Origin: Nitrospirales bacterium
GTDB lineage: Bacteria > Nitrospirota > Nitrospiria > Nitrospirales > UBA8639
DNA: 64,000 nucleotides
Direction of reading: 5' to 3'
Assembly (NCBI GenBank): GCA_029261295.1
Contig: JAJDBP010000017.1
Span: 248,001 to 312,000 of the forward strand
Shown here: positions 26,646 to 36,969 of the stretch, one piece after another
Numbering within the stretch: position 1 is the first letter of the stretch
Layout of the letters: the number at the start of each line of letters is the position of its first letter
Program-made: the position numbers and the translations under genes
The notes under the pieces: generated by a model
Databases searched by the model: none
Told to the model about the DNA's origin: nothing
What the model saw: the letters and a program-made list of their open reading frames with translations, nothing else

Positions 26646-27116
26646 CTAAAAACCGCCACCTGAACCACCGCCGCCGCCGCCAATACCACCAATGCCTCCA
26701 GGGAGGACGGGTGATGTGGAGGCCTCAATGGGTTTATCGGGAACCTTCCCGTACCGTCGAAGAGGAGGAGAATTCCAAATGACTTTATTCCCCGGAGCAA
26801 GATTGGCGGCTTTAATAAAATGTGGTTTTGCCCCTTCTCGATCCCCCATGTGCTCCATAGCGAGGGCCAAGTTATAATGTGCTTCGGCTAAGTCAGGTTG
26901 TTCTTGTACAGCAGCCTGAAATTGCTGCTGAGCTCCTCCCCACCTCCCTTCACGAAACAGTCGGTTGCCTTCATTTAAAAATGTCTGCACCTGAGCCATC
27001 GTATTAGAGGGTGGATCTAGCACCATCAAGGGCGCTTCCTTATCAGAAGCACATCCAAGATTGAGGAGAAATGCACAATGGATTAAACCAAAAATGAAAA
27101 GTCGAGAACCAGTCAT
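26646..27116 (-). CDS. TPR-containing lipoprotein with glycine-rich tail
   Basis: This protein has 156 residues from the ATG at 27116, which follows AAGGAGGAATCT. The N-terminus is a lipoprotein signal with lipobox LNLGC near residue 20, so Lgt should modify it. Two TPR-like units follow (FLNEGNRLFREGRWGGAQQ and DLAEAHYNLALAMEHMGD). The C-terminus is a run of glycines with Ile and Ser (GGIGGIGGGGGG). TPRs usually scaffold protein contacts in the envelope; the partner is unknown. The start is 10 bp after the AddA-like gene's stop. Confidence 0.85.
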   Translation of the reverse strand: MTGSRLFIFGLIHCAFLLNLGCASDKEAPLMVLDPPSNTMAQVQTFLNEGNRLFREGRWGGAQQQFQAAVQEQPDLAEAHYNLALAMEHMGDREGAKPHFIKAANLAPGNKVIWNSPPLRRYGKVPDKPIEASTSPVLPGGIGGIGGGGGGSGGGF

Positions 27117-27126
27117 AGATTCCTCC

Positions 27127-30100
27127 TTATAAACATGTGACAACATCCCGCATGACCGTCACCGTTTCACCAATTCGTAAAAATAATAGTTTACACCCTT
27201 TGACATCCAGGCCCAATGACCGGGAAGCTGCCAGCGCATAGACTTGGGCTTGCGGCCGATATGCCTCAGCATACCCAATGGCATTATTAGCCGTCACCCT
27301 ATCCGTCTTATAATCTCCGACCCAAACCTGGCCTTCCACCTCGTAGACAACATCGATGGCTCCTTCCATCACACCAAGCCGTGACGCACCACTTTGCACG
27401 TTTTCTGGCCATGGCATGACAAATGGAATTTCACGCCCAATCACCGTCGCCTGCTGTAATTCCCGGTAAGAAGACGACTGCAGAAAGATACTCATCAGGC
27501 CTTCAATGTCTGCAAAAATGACATTCTTTTCTTCATCATCTAAATCAGAGGAAAGCGCTTTCAGACAAAAATCTTTTACCGCCCCTTGAAAATTTCCAAC
27601 ATCTAAATGGAAATCCCATCGTTCCATCAACCGATGAACTAATGTTCCAACTTGCTGACCAGTCTTCTTAGATCTCGCTGATTGAGTCTGTGAAGACCGT
27701 GGAGCCTGAGAGCTGCGCAACAAGGACGGCGTCAAAAATGCCTGGGCTTGAATGGCCCATTGGCAAGCCGCCTCACGCTCACGATCTTTTTCTAGGGAAA
27801 GAGGCCTCTCGCTTAGTCGCTCAGAAATTTCTGGTTTCACGAAAGGCATCGTTCTTTTCGACCCCGCCAAGTCGCTGGCAGTCACCACCGTTTGCCGAAT
27901 CCCAGCCTCGCCAATTTTCACTGTGTCCTGTTCAGGATTTCCAATTTCCCCATCGGCAACATTCTGGAGAAATCCTAAAAAACTCTCGCCAATTGATTTC
28001 GTCAACTGAGCACCCGAGAGCATCAATCGATCCCGAGCCCGAGTCATCCCCACATACATGACTCGTCGCTGTTCAGCCTTCTCTCGTATCTGTTCTTTTT
28101 CCCAAAGCAATACCTGACCCGCATTCCAGGTTGGGGGGAACGTACAACCATAGACCCCACTCATCCAATCAACGGACACCTCTACCCCACGATCAAGACC
28201 CACCGTCTTTTGATGGAGGCCTGGCAATACTACCACTGGAAACTCTAGCCCTTTCGCTTTGTGAATCGATAAAATTCGCACAGCATCTAAGGACTCCTCC
28301 TCTAAAGAAGCTTCAGGTTCGGGAGGATGTGTCATCAAAGAATCCATCAATCGATGAACCCAGGAGGAATAAGAAAGATGCGGTACAGCTGCCTGCGCGG
28401 CTATAAGGTCACGAAGTTTCCACAGATTCATAACGGCCTGTTCCCCATGACTGGAGGCCCCCGCTAACTCAAGAATAGGAAGTTGCGAAAACAGACGATC
28501 AATGATTTCAGGGAGAGGGATTCGCTTCGCTTGAACATGTAAAGCACCTAACTGTTCAAATAGCATTCGAACCGTGAGTTTTCGTGCACTTTGCCATTGC
28601 TCCAACATGTTGGTCCGACGGATATGTAAAGGACCAAGCCTGCACAATTCCATAATATCTTGATCAGACACGCCACCTAGCGAAGAGCGTAAAATCCCAA
28701 CAATCGCAATCGCATCGCTTGGATCGTCGAGTACTCGCAGGACATTGACCAGATCAATAACTTCCTGACGACGATAGAAATGTCGTTCACCATCGGTTAA
28801 GTACGGCACACCTCGACGGTGCATAGCTTCTAAATAGATATGTGCATTCGTAAATTTCCGAAATAACACGGCCACGTGCCCAGGTCGCAAGGGAATACGA
28901 TTTCCATTCTCCAACACCCATTGCTTTCCTGAAGACAATTGATTCTGAATCCAGATCGCCAACCATTCGGCTTCTACCCGTGTGGCTCGTTCCGCATCCC
29001 ATTCTTCTTCTCCAGAATTGGCGATGACACACAAATCCACTCCAGCAACAGGTAACGCTTCTTCCTCTTGACGGCCAACCATCAAGGGAACATTGGGCGG
29101 TTGCACATGATGTTCCTGAACAAACACTCGATCAAACACCGCATTGACAACATCAAGGACGGCACGGTCACTACGAAAGTTCGTTTCTAAGGTGCAGACG
29201 ACACCATCGTCTTCCGTTAACTTACGAACCACATGATCGAACGCTTGGATATCGGCCCGCCGAAACGAATAGATGGACTGCTTGGGATCACCCACGATAA
29301 AAAGCTTTCCTGGCATCAATTGAATGGCATTCCATTCCTGGCAATATTCTCCCGGTCGTTCCCCAAGATAGAGTAGAATTTCATATTGCAGCGGATCGGT
29401 ATCCTGGAACTCATCCACCATGATTGCCTGAAAATCTTTTTTGAGTTGTTCCCGCACTGTCGGAAAATCACGCAGGACATCCCGCACCCGAACAATGAGC
29501 CCATCAAATCGAATCCAACCCTTACCTGCATACAAACGACACGTATCTTCAACAAACGGCTTTAGCAGAGAGACCATCTTGCGTAAAAAGGCTTCATCCA
29601 CCTTCAGAAGGCGTTGCGCGTTTTGAATAATCCCCCGAGCCTCCTGAAAATCCTCTAGCGTCCAGCCCTTGGGTGCCTGCCCAATAGTCGAAGACAACAA
29701 ATTCTGGTCATCATTCTCAAGGTGTTCTATTCCAGCCCACCCCTCTCGACCCATGACATCAAATACACGAACGGCAACATTCAACATTTTCTCAATTTTT
29801 CGTGGCTTCGATGATGCGTACTCTTGTAACAAGTGGCCAATTCTTTGCTGATTCCTCTGAAACCACGCCACTAAAGCCGAAGATTGGCTATCCGAATTCA
29901 AGTGTGCCTGTAAGTCTTTGAGTGAGATCTGATCATCACACAAGGCTAAGGCAAACTCGCGAATCCCTTTCAGATCGACCACATCCAGGACCTCTCGCCA
30001 TTGATCATGCTGTCTACCATGTTCGCCAAAGGCCTGATCAAGCCAATGTTTCCAACTTTCAGAAAACATTTCTAAGAACTGGGTCCCGTCATCTTCCTGG

Positions 30101-30561
30101 AAATGTGGGTCGGCTCCACTTTCCAAGGGATATAACCTCAGAATATGGGCCGCAAAACTGTGGAGAGTTGCGATATGCGCCTTCTCAAGATCATTGAGAG
30201 CACACACAACTTTTTCTTGAATGTGTTCAGTGGAAACATGATATTCCTCTTGGAATTGCCGAAGCTTTGCGTGTGCAGGTTCTCGGTTGATTAATTCCGA
30301 CTGGCACGCTGCTAACAACCGATGTAACACCTCACGCAGACGCGCTTTCATTTCATTGGCGGCTTTATTCGTAAAGGTCAGAGCCAACATCTCGGTTAAT
30401 CGAATCGGATGTGGCTCCCGCAATAAGGCATTCAAAAGTCGATTCACCAACAACGTGGTCTTTCCGGTTCCTGCACCTGCCAACACCACCACGTTGCGAT
30501 CAAACGTCGTTTCCCCTATCTGCCGAGCAGCATCATCGGACAAAGGCGAGAGATTAGTCAT
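27127..30561 (-). CDS. addA: AddA-like UvrD-family helicase/nuclease
   Basis: This 1144-residue protein is the motor half of an AddAB-type end-resection enzyme that processes double-strand breaks for recombination. Superfamily 1 motifs are Walker A LAGAGTGKTT (about 28-37), LALTFTNKAA, VDEFQDTDPLQ, GDPKQSIYSFRRAD, ILSIHKAKGLEFPVVVLP and VGMTRARDRLML. The C-terminal 150 residues hold a RecB-type nuclease with GTLVHRLMERWD, EGAIDVVYE and GDYKTDR. Its start overlaps the AddB-like gene by 8 bp, so the pair is co-translated. Symbol given by family, not proven orthology. Confidence 0.92.
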   Translation of the reverse strand: MTNLSPLSDDAARQIGETTFDRNVVVLAGAGTGKTTLLVNRLLNALLREPHPIRLTEMLALTFTNKAANEMKARLREVLHRLLAACQSELINREPAHAKLRQFQEEYHVSTEHIQEKVVCALNDLEKAHIATLHSFAAHILRLYPLESGADPHFQEDDGTQFLEMFSESWKHWLDQAFGEHGRQHDQWREVLDVVDLKGIREFALALCDDQISLKDLQAHLNSDSQSSALVAWFQRNQQRIGHLLQEYASSKPRKIEKMLNVAVRVFDVMGREGWAGIEHLENDDQNLLSSTIGQAPKGWTLEDFQEARGIIQNAQRLLKVDEAFLRKMVSLLKPFVEDTCRLYAGKGWIRFDGLIVRVRDVLRDFPTVREQLKKDFQAIMVDEFQDTDPLQYEILLYLGERPGEYCQEWNAIQLMPGKLFIVGDPKQSIYSFRRADIQAFDHVVRKLTEDDGVVCTLETNFRSDRAVLDVVNAVFDRVFVQEHHVQPPNVPLMVGRQEEEALPVAGVDLCVIANSGEEEWDAERATRVEAEWLAIWIQNQLSSGKQWVLENGNRIPLRPGHVAVLFRKFTNAHIYLEAMHRRGVPYLTDGERHFYRRQEVIDLVNVLRVLDDPSDAIAIVGILRSSLGGVSDQDIMELCRLGPLHIRRTNMLEQWQSARKLTVRMLFEQLGALHVQAKRIPLPEIIDRLFSQLPILELAGASSHGEQAVMNLWKLRDLIAAQAAVPHLSYSSWVHRLMDSLMTHPPEPEASLEEESLDAVRILSIHKAKGLEFPVVVLPGLHQKTVGLDRGVEVSVDWMSGVYGCTFPPTWNAGQVLLWEKEQIREKAEQRRVMYVGMTRARDRLMLSGAQLTKSIGESFLGFLQNVADGEIGNPEQDTVKIGEAGIRQTVVTASDLAGSKRTMPFVKPEISERLSERPLSLEKDREREAACQWAIQAQAFLTPSLLRSSQAPRSSQTQSARSKKTGQQVGTLVHRLMERWDFHLDVGNFQGAVKDFCLKALSSDLDDEEKNVIFADIEGLMSIFLQSSSYRELQQATVIGREIPFVMPWPENVQSGASRLGVMEGAIDVVYEVEGQVWVGDYKTDRVTANNAIGYAEAYRPQAQVYALAASRSLGLDVKGCKLLFLRIGETVTVMRDVVTCL

Positions 30562-33500
30562 TTAAAACCTTTTGTTTACGAATCTGTCGAAATATTTTGG
30601 CAAGAGGAAAACGATAGGCTCGTGACCAAGAAGGATGATGCTGAAATCGGCATGCCGAGGCGTACTGACAATTTCGACAATACGAGCCAGGCAATATGAA
30701 AAACTTCCCATCATGAATTCCCTGAACCCAACCATGGATAGTCCATCTGAGTTTCTCACCCGTCGCTGTGTCCCACAGAGCACTTGCAAATGAAGCAGAA
30801 CGAACAGCCTCTTGCTGCAGCGGCCGCAAGTACAAGAAATCTACTGACTCGATGGGAGGCATAGATGAACCACTCGCTATCGGTTCCCCCTTCAGATTGG
30901 ACGGCGTCATCAAAGAATACAACGGAGGCTGCAACTGTCGCCCTTGAAGTGCGTTGACAACCAAATCGAATTCAGCAGTTTGAAACGACCTGCGCATCGA
31001 AAATTTATAATCAACGATACGGGCACCAGAGCGATCACTTCGCTGATCGACACGATCAAAACGGCCACGAATATTGAGCGGCTCCGACTGAGCTTTCCCT
31101 TCAAAAGGAACCCCTCCTGCAGCATCAACTTCATACAAAGAAGGCACCCACCCTCGTTCAACGAAATCTCTCTGATCATGTTCAATCAGGGACAACATCA
31201 TGCGAATGAGACGCGTCCTCATCCAATCCCAAATGAGACGATACCCTTCTCCAAATCTCTGAGCATAGTCCTGAAACACCTGATCCCCCTCAGAGTTCAC
31301 GATGACTAAAAGCTGTGTTGGGTTCAGTGCCTGTTGCGGCCACCCCTGTTGAAATAAGGTTTGATACACCTCACACAAGACATGATGGACAAGCTCCCCC
31401 CACACACGACTAGGAAGTTCTTTAGACAGAGAGTTTTTAAACGTATCAAGTTTCAAGACATGAACCATCCAATACCGCATGGGACATTGCGCATAGATTC
31501 CCAAGGCAGTTGGAGAGTATCCTCGAGAGACAAGATTTTGCCAATGCAGGCTATCGGCATCAGTCATACCATCAAAAGGTCCGGCAGTTGATCCGCTCTG
31601 CTCAAGATGAGCGATCATCTCCATTCCTGTTTGAAACATCTTCCACCAGGGCGATTCTTGAGGAACCTCAGTTTGAAGCGATTGGCCTTCAAGAGCCCGG
31701 CGCAGGCGAGTTTCTTGAAGGGTTGCATGATCCGACGAAAAATATGACACATTCAAACGTTCAAGTACGCTAACAGGAAATACGCGTTCTCTTGCAGCTT
31801 CTGCCCCGGCAGAACGTTCTACATGATCCTGCAAGAAAGATGACCGAATGAGTGGGCGTCCATTTTGATCCGCCCGTTGAGAGAGAAGATAGACATGGTC
31901 TCGTGCCGATTGTTGAAGAAGCGCGAATAACAACGATTCCTCATCAAAACCCGTCATTTTTTCATCAATTTTATAGCCAAGACTTTCGGCTAATACCCGA
32001 CGATCCTTATCTCGCAAAAACGCATCCTCTCGCACAACTCGGGGAAATACATGATCGTTCATTCCGAGAACAAAAAGAATTTTATAGGGCCGCCCTCGCG
32101 ACGCCATTACATCCAACACTTGAACTCCCATGGAGGTTTGTTCAGGGATAGGCAGGCGGGTTTGATCTAATATTGAACGAAATAACTCCATCCATTTTTC
32201 CCACGTTACCTGCTGATCTAATCGCTCAAGTTGTCGTAAAGAACCCATAGCCTGTTCCAACCCAAGCAATAGAGACTCACTTCGCTCAGCCTGGCTTTCA
32301 TCAGCGTCGAAGGAAGGAGCATCGATTGGGGACCATAGATGTTTTTCAATGAGTTGTTCAAAAGCCTGAGTTAACACAGCAAAAGAGCCTCTGCGAGGAA
32401 GCGCCAGACAATCGGCAATTAGTGAGTTGACGAGTTCGGCAAACCTCCGCAACGACTCCGAGGCCTGCTCTAGTGAGACACCACTCAAGGGCTGCCACTC
32501 TTGAATGGCTGCAGAATCCTGTGCGACATGAGTCAGTCGTGCCCAATCTTTCTCCCCGCCTACCAGTCGAAAATGATGAACGGCTTGAACCCACACAGAT
32601 GCATTCTCCGATACCGACGTTTCCCCTTGAGCTCCACCTCGGTACCATGGAGAAGTGAGAACATCTAACATGTCTCGCCAATCAAACTGGTCCTCTCGAA
32701 GTCCTGCCAACGTCCACCAGATCTTCGCTATAGGTTCTTCCAACATTGGCCTGGTTGCGGTCGTCCCAAAAGGAATTCGATGGGCCTTAAAGATTCTTGG
32801 AAAATACGAGAGATATGGCTCAAGGTTCCGAGTCACCACTCCAATTTCATGCCACGCGTGCCCAGTCTGTTCCATGTGCTTCATGATGGCTTTACAAGTA
32901 AAGGTCACTTCACCTTCTGTCCCGACGGCATTCACCACTTGGACAGAAGGAGTCCAGTCTTTCGCCATGTCTGGTGAAGATGATTCAATACACACAGGCA
33001 CCGATTGGTGCACAACTCCTGCCTTTAGCAAATGCCGGTCGAAGAATCGTTGGGCAAATTGAGAGGATTTTCCCTTGACGAGGGGAAAAAAAACCGTCAC
33101 TGAACTTGCGCGCGCCACTTCTTCTAAGAGAGACAATTGCACTTGAGTGATATCGTAAAACCCGTAATAGAGAACCGAGGAAAGTTTGGCAATGAAGGGT
33201 GACTGCGCAATCCAAGAGATAACCGAATGAGTAAGATCGTCAGGCAATCCTACGTCCAGCTGTTCACTCCAGGCCTTCAGCCTTGCATGATGTCCAAACA
33301 CACCTTTTAGACGTTCAGTTGCTGCTTCATCAAAGAGACCCTCTTGCAAGCCACGAAGCACCACACTCGGCTCAATTTGGGCCTCTCGTAAATCCTGAAT
33401 CGTACGCCACAAGGCAGGACTGAGACCGGACGATTCGCTGTGTAAGGCAAAGGGATTGGAGGCAGACAAATCCTCCTGCAAGATGGTGGATAACAGATAT

Positions 33501-33796
33501 TCATAAAAGAAGTTCCCAACCAACTCAATTGTAGGGACAGTCGTTTCAGAACGAGTGCCTACTCGCCGTTCAGCATCGATGTGCAAGGCTAATTGATGGA
33601 AGGTTAAGAAATGGGCATCAAACAGCACACACCCATGTTCTATGCATAAGAGCCATTGCAGACGGCGCCGTAACGACTCGGAGGGGACAACGATGGCAAA
33701 GGGAGTCCGAGGATCAGCAGCTTTAATCTGCTGAACGACTTCAACGAGCTTGGCTTCTAAATGAGGATGAAAGGGTCCGCTGAATAGAGTAAACAT
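30554..33796 (-). CDS. addB: AddB-like helicase-fold nuclease with Fe-S cysteines
   Basis: This 1080-residue partner of the AddA-like protein opens with MFTLFSGPFHPHLEAKL and has a degenerate helicase core, as in AddB/RexB (FVLGMNDHVFPRV in the middle). The C-terminal nuclease domain has ALGIYAQCPMRYWM, GRFDRVDQR, ARIVDYKFS and YCRNCQYASACRF. One Cys before and three Cys after the nuclease core fit the 4Fe-4S staple of AddB. It lacks a clear Walker A, which fits AddB more than a helicase role. It is transcribed before addA. Confidence 0.88.
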   Translation of the reverse strand: MFTLFSGPFHPHLEAKLVEVVQQIKAADPRTPFAIVVPSESLRRRLQWLLCIEHGCVLFDAHFLTFHQLALHIDAERRVGTRSETTVPTIELVGNFFYEYLLSTILQEDLSASNPFALHSESSGLSPALWRTIQDLREAQIEPSVVLRGLQEGLFDEAATERLKGVFGHHARLKAWSEQLDVGLPDDLTHSVISWIAQSPFIAKLSSVLYYGFYDITQVQLSLLEEVARASSVTVFFPLVKGKSSQFAQRFFDRHLLKAGVVHQSVPVCIESSSPDMAKDWTPSVQVVNAVGTEGEVTFTCKAIMKHMEQTGHAWHEIGVVTRNLEPYLSYFPRIFKAHRIPFGTTATRPMLEEPIAKIWWTLAGLREDQFDWRDMLDVLTSPWYRGGAQGETSVSENASVWVQAVHHFRLVGGEKDWARLTHVAQDSAAIQEWQPLSGVSLEQASESLRRFAELVNSLIADCLALPRRGSFAVLTQAFEQLIEKHLWSPIDAPSFDADESQAERSESLLLGLEQAMGSLRQLERLDQQVTWEKWMELFRSILDQTRLPIPEQTSMGVQVLDVMASRGRPYKILFVLGMNDHVFPRVVREDAFLRDKDRRVLAESLGYKIDEKMTGFDEESLLFALLQQSARDHVYLLSQRADQNGRPLIRSSFLQDHVERSAGAEAARERVFPVSVLERLNVSYFSSDHATLQETRLRRALEGQSLQTEVPQESPWWKMFQTGMEMIAHLEQSGSTAGPFDGMTDADSLHWQNLVSRGYSPTALGIYAQCPMRYWMVHVLKLDTFKNSLSKELPSRVWGELVHHVLCEVYQTLFQQGWPQQALNPTQLLVIVNSEGDQVFQDYAQRFGEGYRLIWDWMRTRLIRMMLSLIEHDQRDFVERGWVPSLYEVDAAGGVPFEGKAQSEPLNIRGRFDRVDQRSDRSGARIVDYKFSMRRSFQTAEFDLVVNALQGRQLQPPLYSLMTPSNLKGEPIASGSSMPPIESVDFLYLRPLQQEAVRSASFASALWDTATGEKLRWTIHGWVQGIHDGKFFILPGSYCRNCQYASACRFQHHPSWSRAYRFPLAKIFRQIRKQKVLND

Positions 33797-33856
33797 CTAG
33801 AGCGTGACCTTATCAAACTGGCCACGGTGAGAGGCAAGTGGCAGGCAAGGGGGAAA

Positions 33857-34033
33857 CTAGCCCGTTTCTGGACCCATTAGTTCACCATTACAATCGGGAC
33901 ACCCCCACCCGCCATCAATGCGAGACATGGGATCACCACAAAATGAACATTCGGGCGGAGGGCCGGAATCCATCGGCGGAATAATTGGCAATTCAATATC
34001 TAATTCTATTTCGTCATCATCGTCATCATACAT
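33857..34033 (-). CDS. Tiny acidic zinc-ribbon protein, 58 residues
   Basis: I translated this short frame by hand. It starts at the ATG at 34033 and stops at 33857-33859. The N-terminus is acidic (MYDDDDDEIELDIELP). The C-terminal half has two CxxC pairs, CSFC and CPDC, 16 residues apart and joined by GDPMSRIDGGWG, a zinc-ribbon pattern. It lies 12 bp after the thioredoxin-like gene, whose product also ends in an Asp run, suggesting an operon. Its function is unknown. Confidence 0.65.
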   Translation of the reverse strand: MYDDDDDEIELDIELPIIPPMDSGPPPECSFCGDPMSRIDGGWGCPDCNGELMGPETG

Positions 34034-34045
34034 ATTCAGATAATC

Positions 34046-34324
34046 CTAATCATCGTCATCGGTTTTTTTCGGTTTCGCTTTCGCTTTGATTGCCTTTTCG
34101 GCACTTTCCCGAGGCGGCACGCCAATAAACGTCAGGCGTCCATTAATAATAGTAGCCGGCACAGCACGGATAGAATGCCGTTCGGCCAACTCTTGACCAG
34201 GCTCAGAAGAAATATCTATTTCACGATACGTAAAACTATATTTAATTTTCATGCCCTTCCACATGGATTTCGCCGAAGGACAAGCTGAACAGGTTTTCGA
34301 AACCAATAGTGTCACATTTGCCAT
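34046..34324 (-). CDS. Thioredoxin/glutaredoxin-like redox protein
   Basis: This 92-residue protein has a thioredoxin-type start, VTLLVSKTCSACPSAKSMW, with a CSAC redox pair. The cis-proline segment IRAVPATIING follows near residue 57, and then a strand with LTFIGVPP. The C-terminus is a Lys-rich then Asp-rich tail absent from normal glutaredoxins. It probably acts in thiol-disulfide exchange in the cytoplasm. A good ribosome site (AAAGGGAG) precedes the ATG. The tiny zinc-ribbon gene follows on the same strand. Confidence 0.82.
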   Translation of the reverse strand: MANVTLLVSKTCSACPSAKSMWKGMKIKYSFTYREIDISSEPGQELAERHSIRAVPATIINGRLTFIGVPPRESAEKAIKAKAKPKKTDDDD

Positions 34325-35079
34325 AACCCAACACTCCCTTTCTCCTAGTACTATAAAGGCTCATGTTAGCATCCATGAAAAGAAGCGAGCAAGGTAGCAA
34401 AGTCAACTCATGCAGCCTTCTCCCATCTTTTTGAGGACATGCCTCTTTCTTCAAAGGATCTAGTGCAATCTAAGGGTCGACTTAATCATTCTCAGATCAA
34501 GAATTAACATTCAATTTCGGCTTTTCTCACCAATCCCCATAGATCGTAGGCTATACCTGTAACATCTTTTACATAAGGCTGGGCGGGATTCGAAAGAAAA
34601 ATTTCAAAGACACAGGTAGGTCAGGCGGAAATTGAATCAGCAATTTTTTTGTTGCTGAAAAGAACTAAACCAGTTTGGGCAACCACTACCGGCCGAGTCA
34701 ACTAATTTCGGATTCCTCCGGTAAGTTTAGTCAGAAAGAGTCCGATCTTCTTAGAATCGAGAGGCAAAGAGGAAAAGATGAAACACTCGCATCAACATAG
34801 GTTGAATGAATCTCTAAGTCAAACCTTTCTAAGTAACCTACCATTCATACTTCACGATAAATTCATTTTAGATCCAGACTCAATTTAAATATCACTTCAT
34901 CTTATTCAGAAATTGCCTAACCTCATTCGAGTTGGCCTGTAAAATTAATGTAACTCAAACAAACACCAAGGATTACCTTATCCCAAAAAAAGAACTTGAG
35001 GCTTGCATGAACGACGAATAATACATGGAAAAATAAACAAAACACACCATAGGAAAATTGCTCCAACTTTAAATTTTCC
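34325..35079. other. 755-bp AT-rich gap, no gene seen
   Basis: The gap separates the last tail-cluster gene from the thioredoxin-like gene. Only short frames exist (the longest I translated is 36 codons) and none has a convincing ribosome site. I see no tRNA-like or attachment-site structure. One weak hairpin lies at its right end. Confidence 0.5.
35052..35079 (-). terminator. Possible terminator of the tail operon
   Basis: On the minus strand, directly after the stop of the last tail gene, GGAAAATT pairs with AATTTTCC across 12 bases. A T-rich stretch (GTTTTGTTTATTTTT) follows. The stem is AT-rich, so this is a weak prediction. Confidence 0.35.
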
Positions 35080-36930
35080 CTATCTCAGGTCATACTCAAT
35101 ATGAGGAGGATAGACTACTACTGTTCCCGAAGCCATTGCAGAAAAGCATAGGGGTACCATGGGAGTGAGCTCTGATGTATGAGAACCAAAGTAGGTCTCC
35201 AGTGAATTGGTTAGATCATATACGTAAGCATTGTTTTGCAGAGCTATTGGCGGGACAATCTGACCTCCAATAGATAGGCTGACCTGCGGCAGAGCGCGGT
35301 GATTTTTGCTAGCGGAGACAAATAACCTATGAAATGTAGTGATATTTCTGAAGGTGGCAAGCTTGGTCTCAATTGTTGGCTGATCAGATTTTCCAAGGAT
35401 ACAAATCTGTGATGTGCCCTCTTGGGTAAGCCACAGAGCTTGCCCAGAAAGAGTTGTTAAAAGAAGCCAGTGTGGTTGAGTGGAAATGGCAATGGACTCT
35501 TTAAACCAAAGTATTGACCAGTTTCGACGGCCGGGCTGTCCAAGCCTAAGAGTTTCACTCAACAACTTTCGCCCATTGGGATAGCCTTGAAAATCTTCAC
35601 GAATCTCAATCTGTAATTGAGCTTCCTCTGTTATTGGTAATAGACCCAAAGCTATTCCACTGATTGAACGCATTTCAAAGTGGGTAAAGCTTTGTGCGAC
35701 CCAACATGTATTGGTGATTTTACTGCCAGTATCTTGTTCTATCAACGCTTGGAAAAACTCAGGTCCACCATTCTCCAGTTGTGCCTGAGGACCATGAAAG
35801 CTTTCGGAAGCAACAAGAGTTGCCGAAGCCACAACGGCAGCTGAAGGAAGTTGAAAAGAAATTTGCTGAGAGGTTACTTGTTGGCCATTAAAATGGAGGA
35901 CTTGCTTTAGTTCCCCATTGCTCCAGGAGTCTCGAGCGTATAAATAGGAAATATTGAACGTTGTCGTGCGAAAGCGGCAAGGGGCATCGGACTCCAAAAC
36001 TAGCGCTACATCAAAAAAGAATTGCTCCTCGGTTAGGACCTTTCCCTGAAATAGCTCACGACGCCTTTCAAGTAGACGTGGGATACCGAGTTCAAGCTCG
36101 GCTGCCAGCGCCTCCCCCGCATCGACCAGGCCAAAACCTTGCTGAACAGTTGTTCCTATTTCTCCTGTATATTGCCAAAAGAAAATGGCTTCTGATGGAT
36201 TAATAAGGTTTCCTTGGATAGGATCGACAGGGTACGCAATTCCAAGTCGAGGCCCCGTAGGATAGCTATGGATTTTCACCTCTGTAATATCATTAGGAGT
36301 AATCGAGACATAAGCTCCATTTAATCTTTTAAGTCTTATCACAAATTGACTATCGGTAAAATCTACGAGGAAAGACGCAGGAACCGAGTGCCCCTCTATG
36401 CCCCTAGCCCCATGAACTTTATTAGACTTCGTTTCTAGGGTTACTTCATGGGAAGGAGGTACAAACAATCCCATTGAATCCTGAGCTTGTTTTTCCCTAA
36501 GAAAGGTCACAGGTTGGCCAATTGATATTGCCGTAGGGGCTTCAGATAAGGCCAGGCCATCTATTCGATAGAATTCAAGAACATATCCTAAATCAGGAAT
36601 TTTTAGAGGATTTACGGAAACGGAAATTACTCGGCGAGGAGCATCGAGTATGACTTTAACACCGCCGCTAGAGAATGATTCTATTTTCGCTCGAAGAGCC
36701 GTTTCATTAACGCTCAGGGCATCATATTTATAGGATGAAAAGTTTGCCTTAAGAGTCGTGGCCACAGGATCAATGATAAGTTCTTCTCCAAAAATAACAG
36801 GGCCAAAACGAAGGTAAAGGGTATCACGAAATATCCGGCCTGGAAGATCTTCGGGACTTTTAGCAAGAAGACGGTTCCCAACCTCCTCTTTCTCGCCCCC
36901 TCGGCTAGTTGATGCCTGGGTAATATCCAT
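35080..36930 (-). CDS. Distal tail-cluster protein, adhesin/fibre-like, unrecognised
   Basis: I do not recognise this 616-residue protein. It is mostly beta-rich with no signal peptide, membrane segment or enzyme motif. Residues about 35-150 look like one domain (LYLRFGPVIFGEELIIDP, then VILDAPRRVISVSVNP). The middle contains QGFGLVDAGEALAAEL. The part from about 390 has jelly-roll-like strands (GPEFFQALIEQ, QSFTHFEMRSISGIALGLL, NWSILWFKES). That layout would suit a surface-binding or receptor-recognition subunit; this is inference from position at the end of the tail operon. A 39-bp gap separates it from the gene before. Confidence 0.7.
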   Translation of the reverse strand: MDITQASTSRGGEKEEVGNRLLAKSPEDLPGRIFRDTLYLRFGPVIFGEELIIDPVATTLKANFSSYKYDALSVNETALRAKIESFSSGGVKVILDAPRRVISVSVNPLKIPDLGYVLEFYRIDGLALSEAPTAISIGQPVTFLREKQAQDSMGLFVPPSHEVTLETKSNKVHGARGIEGHSVPASFLVDFTDSQFVIRLKRLNGAYVSITPNDITEVKIHSYPTGPRLGIAYPVDPIQGNLINPSEAIFFWQYTGEIGTTVQQGFGLVDAGEALAAELELGIPRLLERRRELFQGKVLTEEQFFFDVALVLESDAPCRFRTTTFNISYLYARDSWSNGELKQVLHFNGQQVTSQQISFQLPSAAVVASATLVASESFHGPQAQLENGGPEFFQALIEQDTGSKITNTCWVAQSFTHFEMRSISGIALGLLPITEEAQLQIEIREDFQGYPNGRKLLSETLRLGQPGRRNWSILWFKESIAISTQPHWLLLTTLSGQALWLTQEGTSQICILGKSDQPTIETKLATFRNITTFHRLFVSASKNHRALPQVSLSIGGQIVPPIALQNNAYVYDLTNSLETYFGSHTSELTPMVPLCFSAMASGTVVVYPPHIEYDLR

Positions 36931-36969
36931 AGGGTTTGGCGCCTTCTGATGATAAGACCTCCACCTAGC

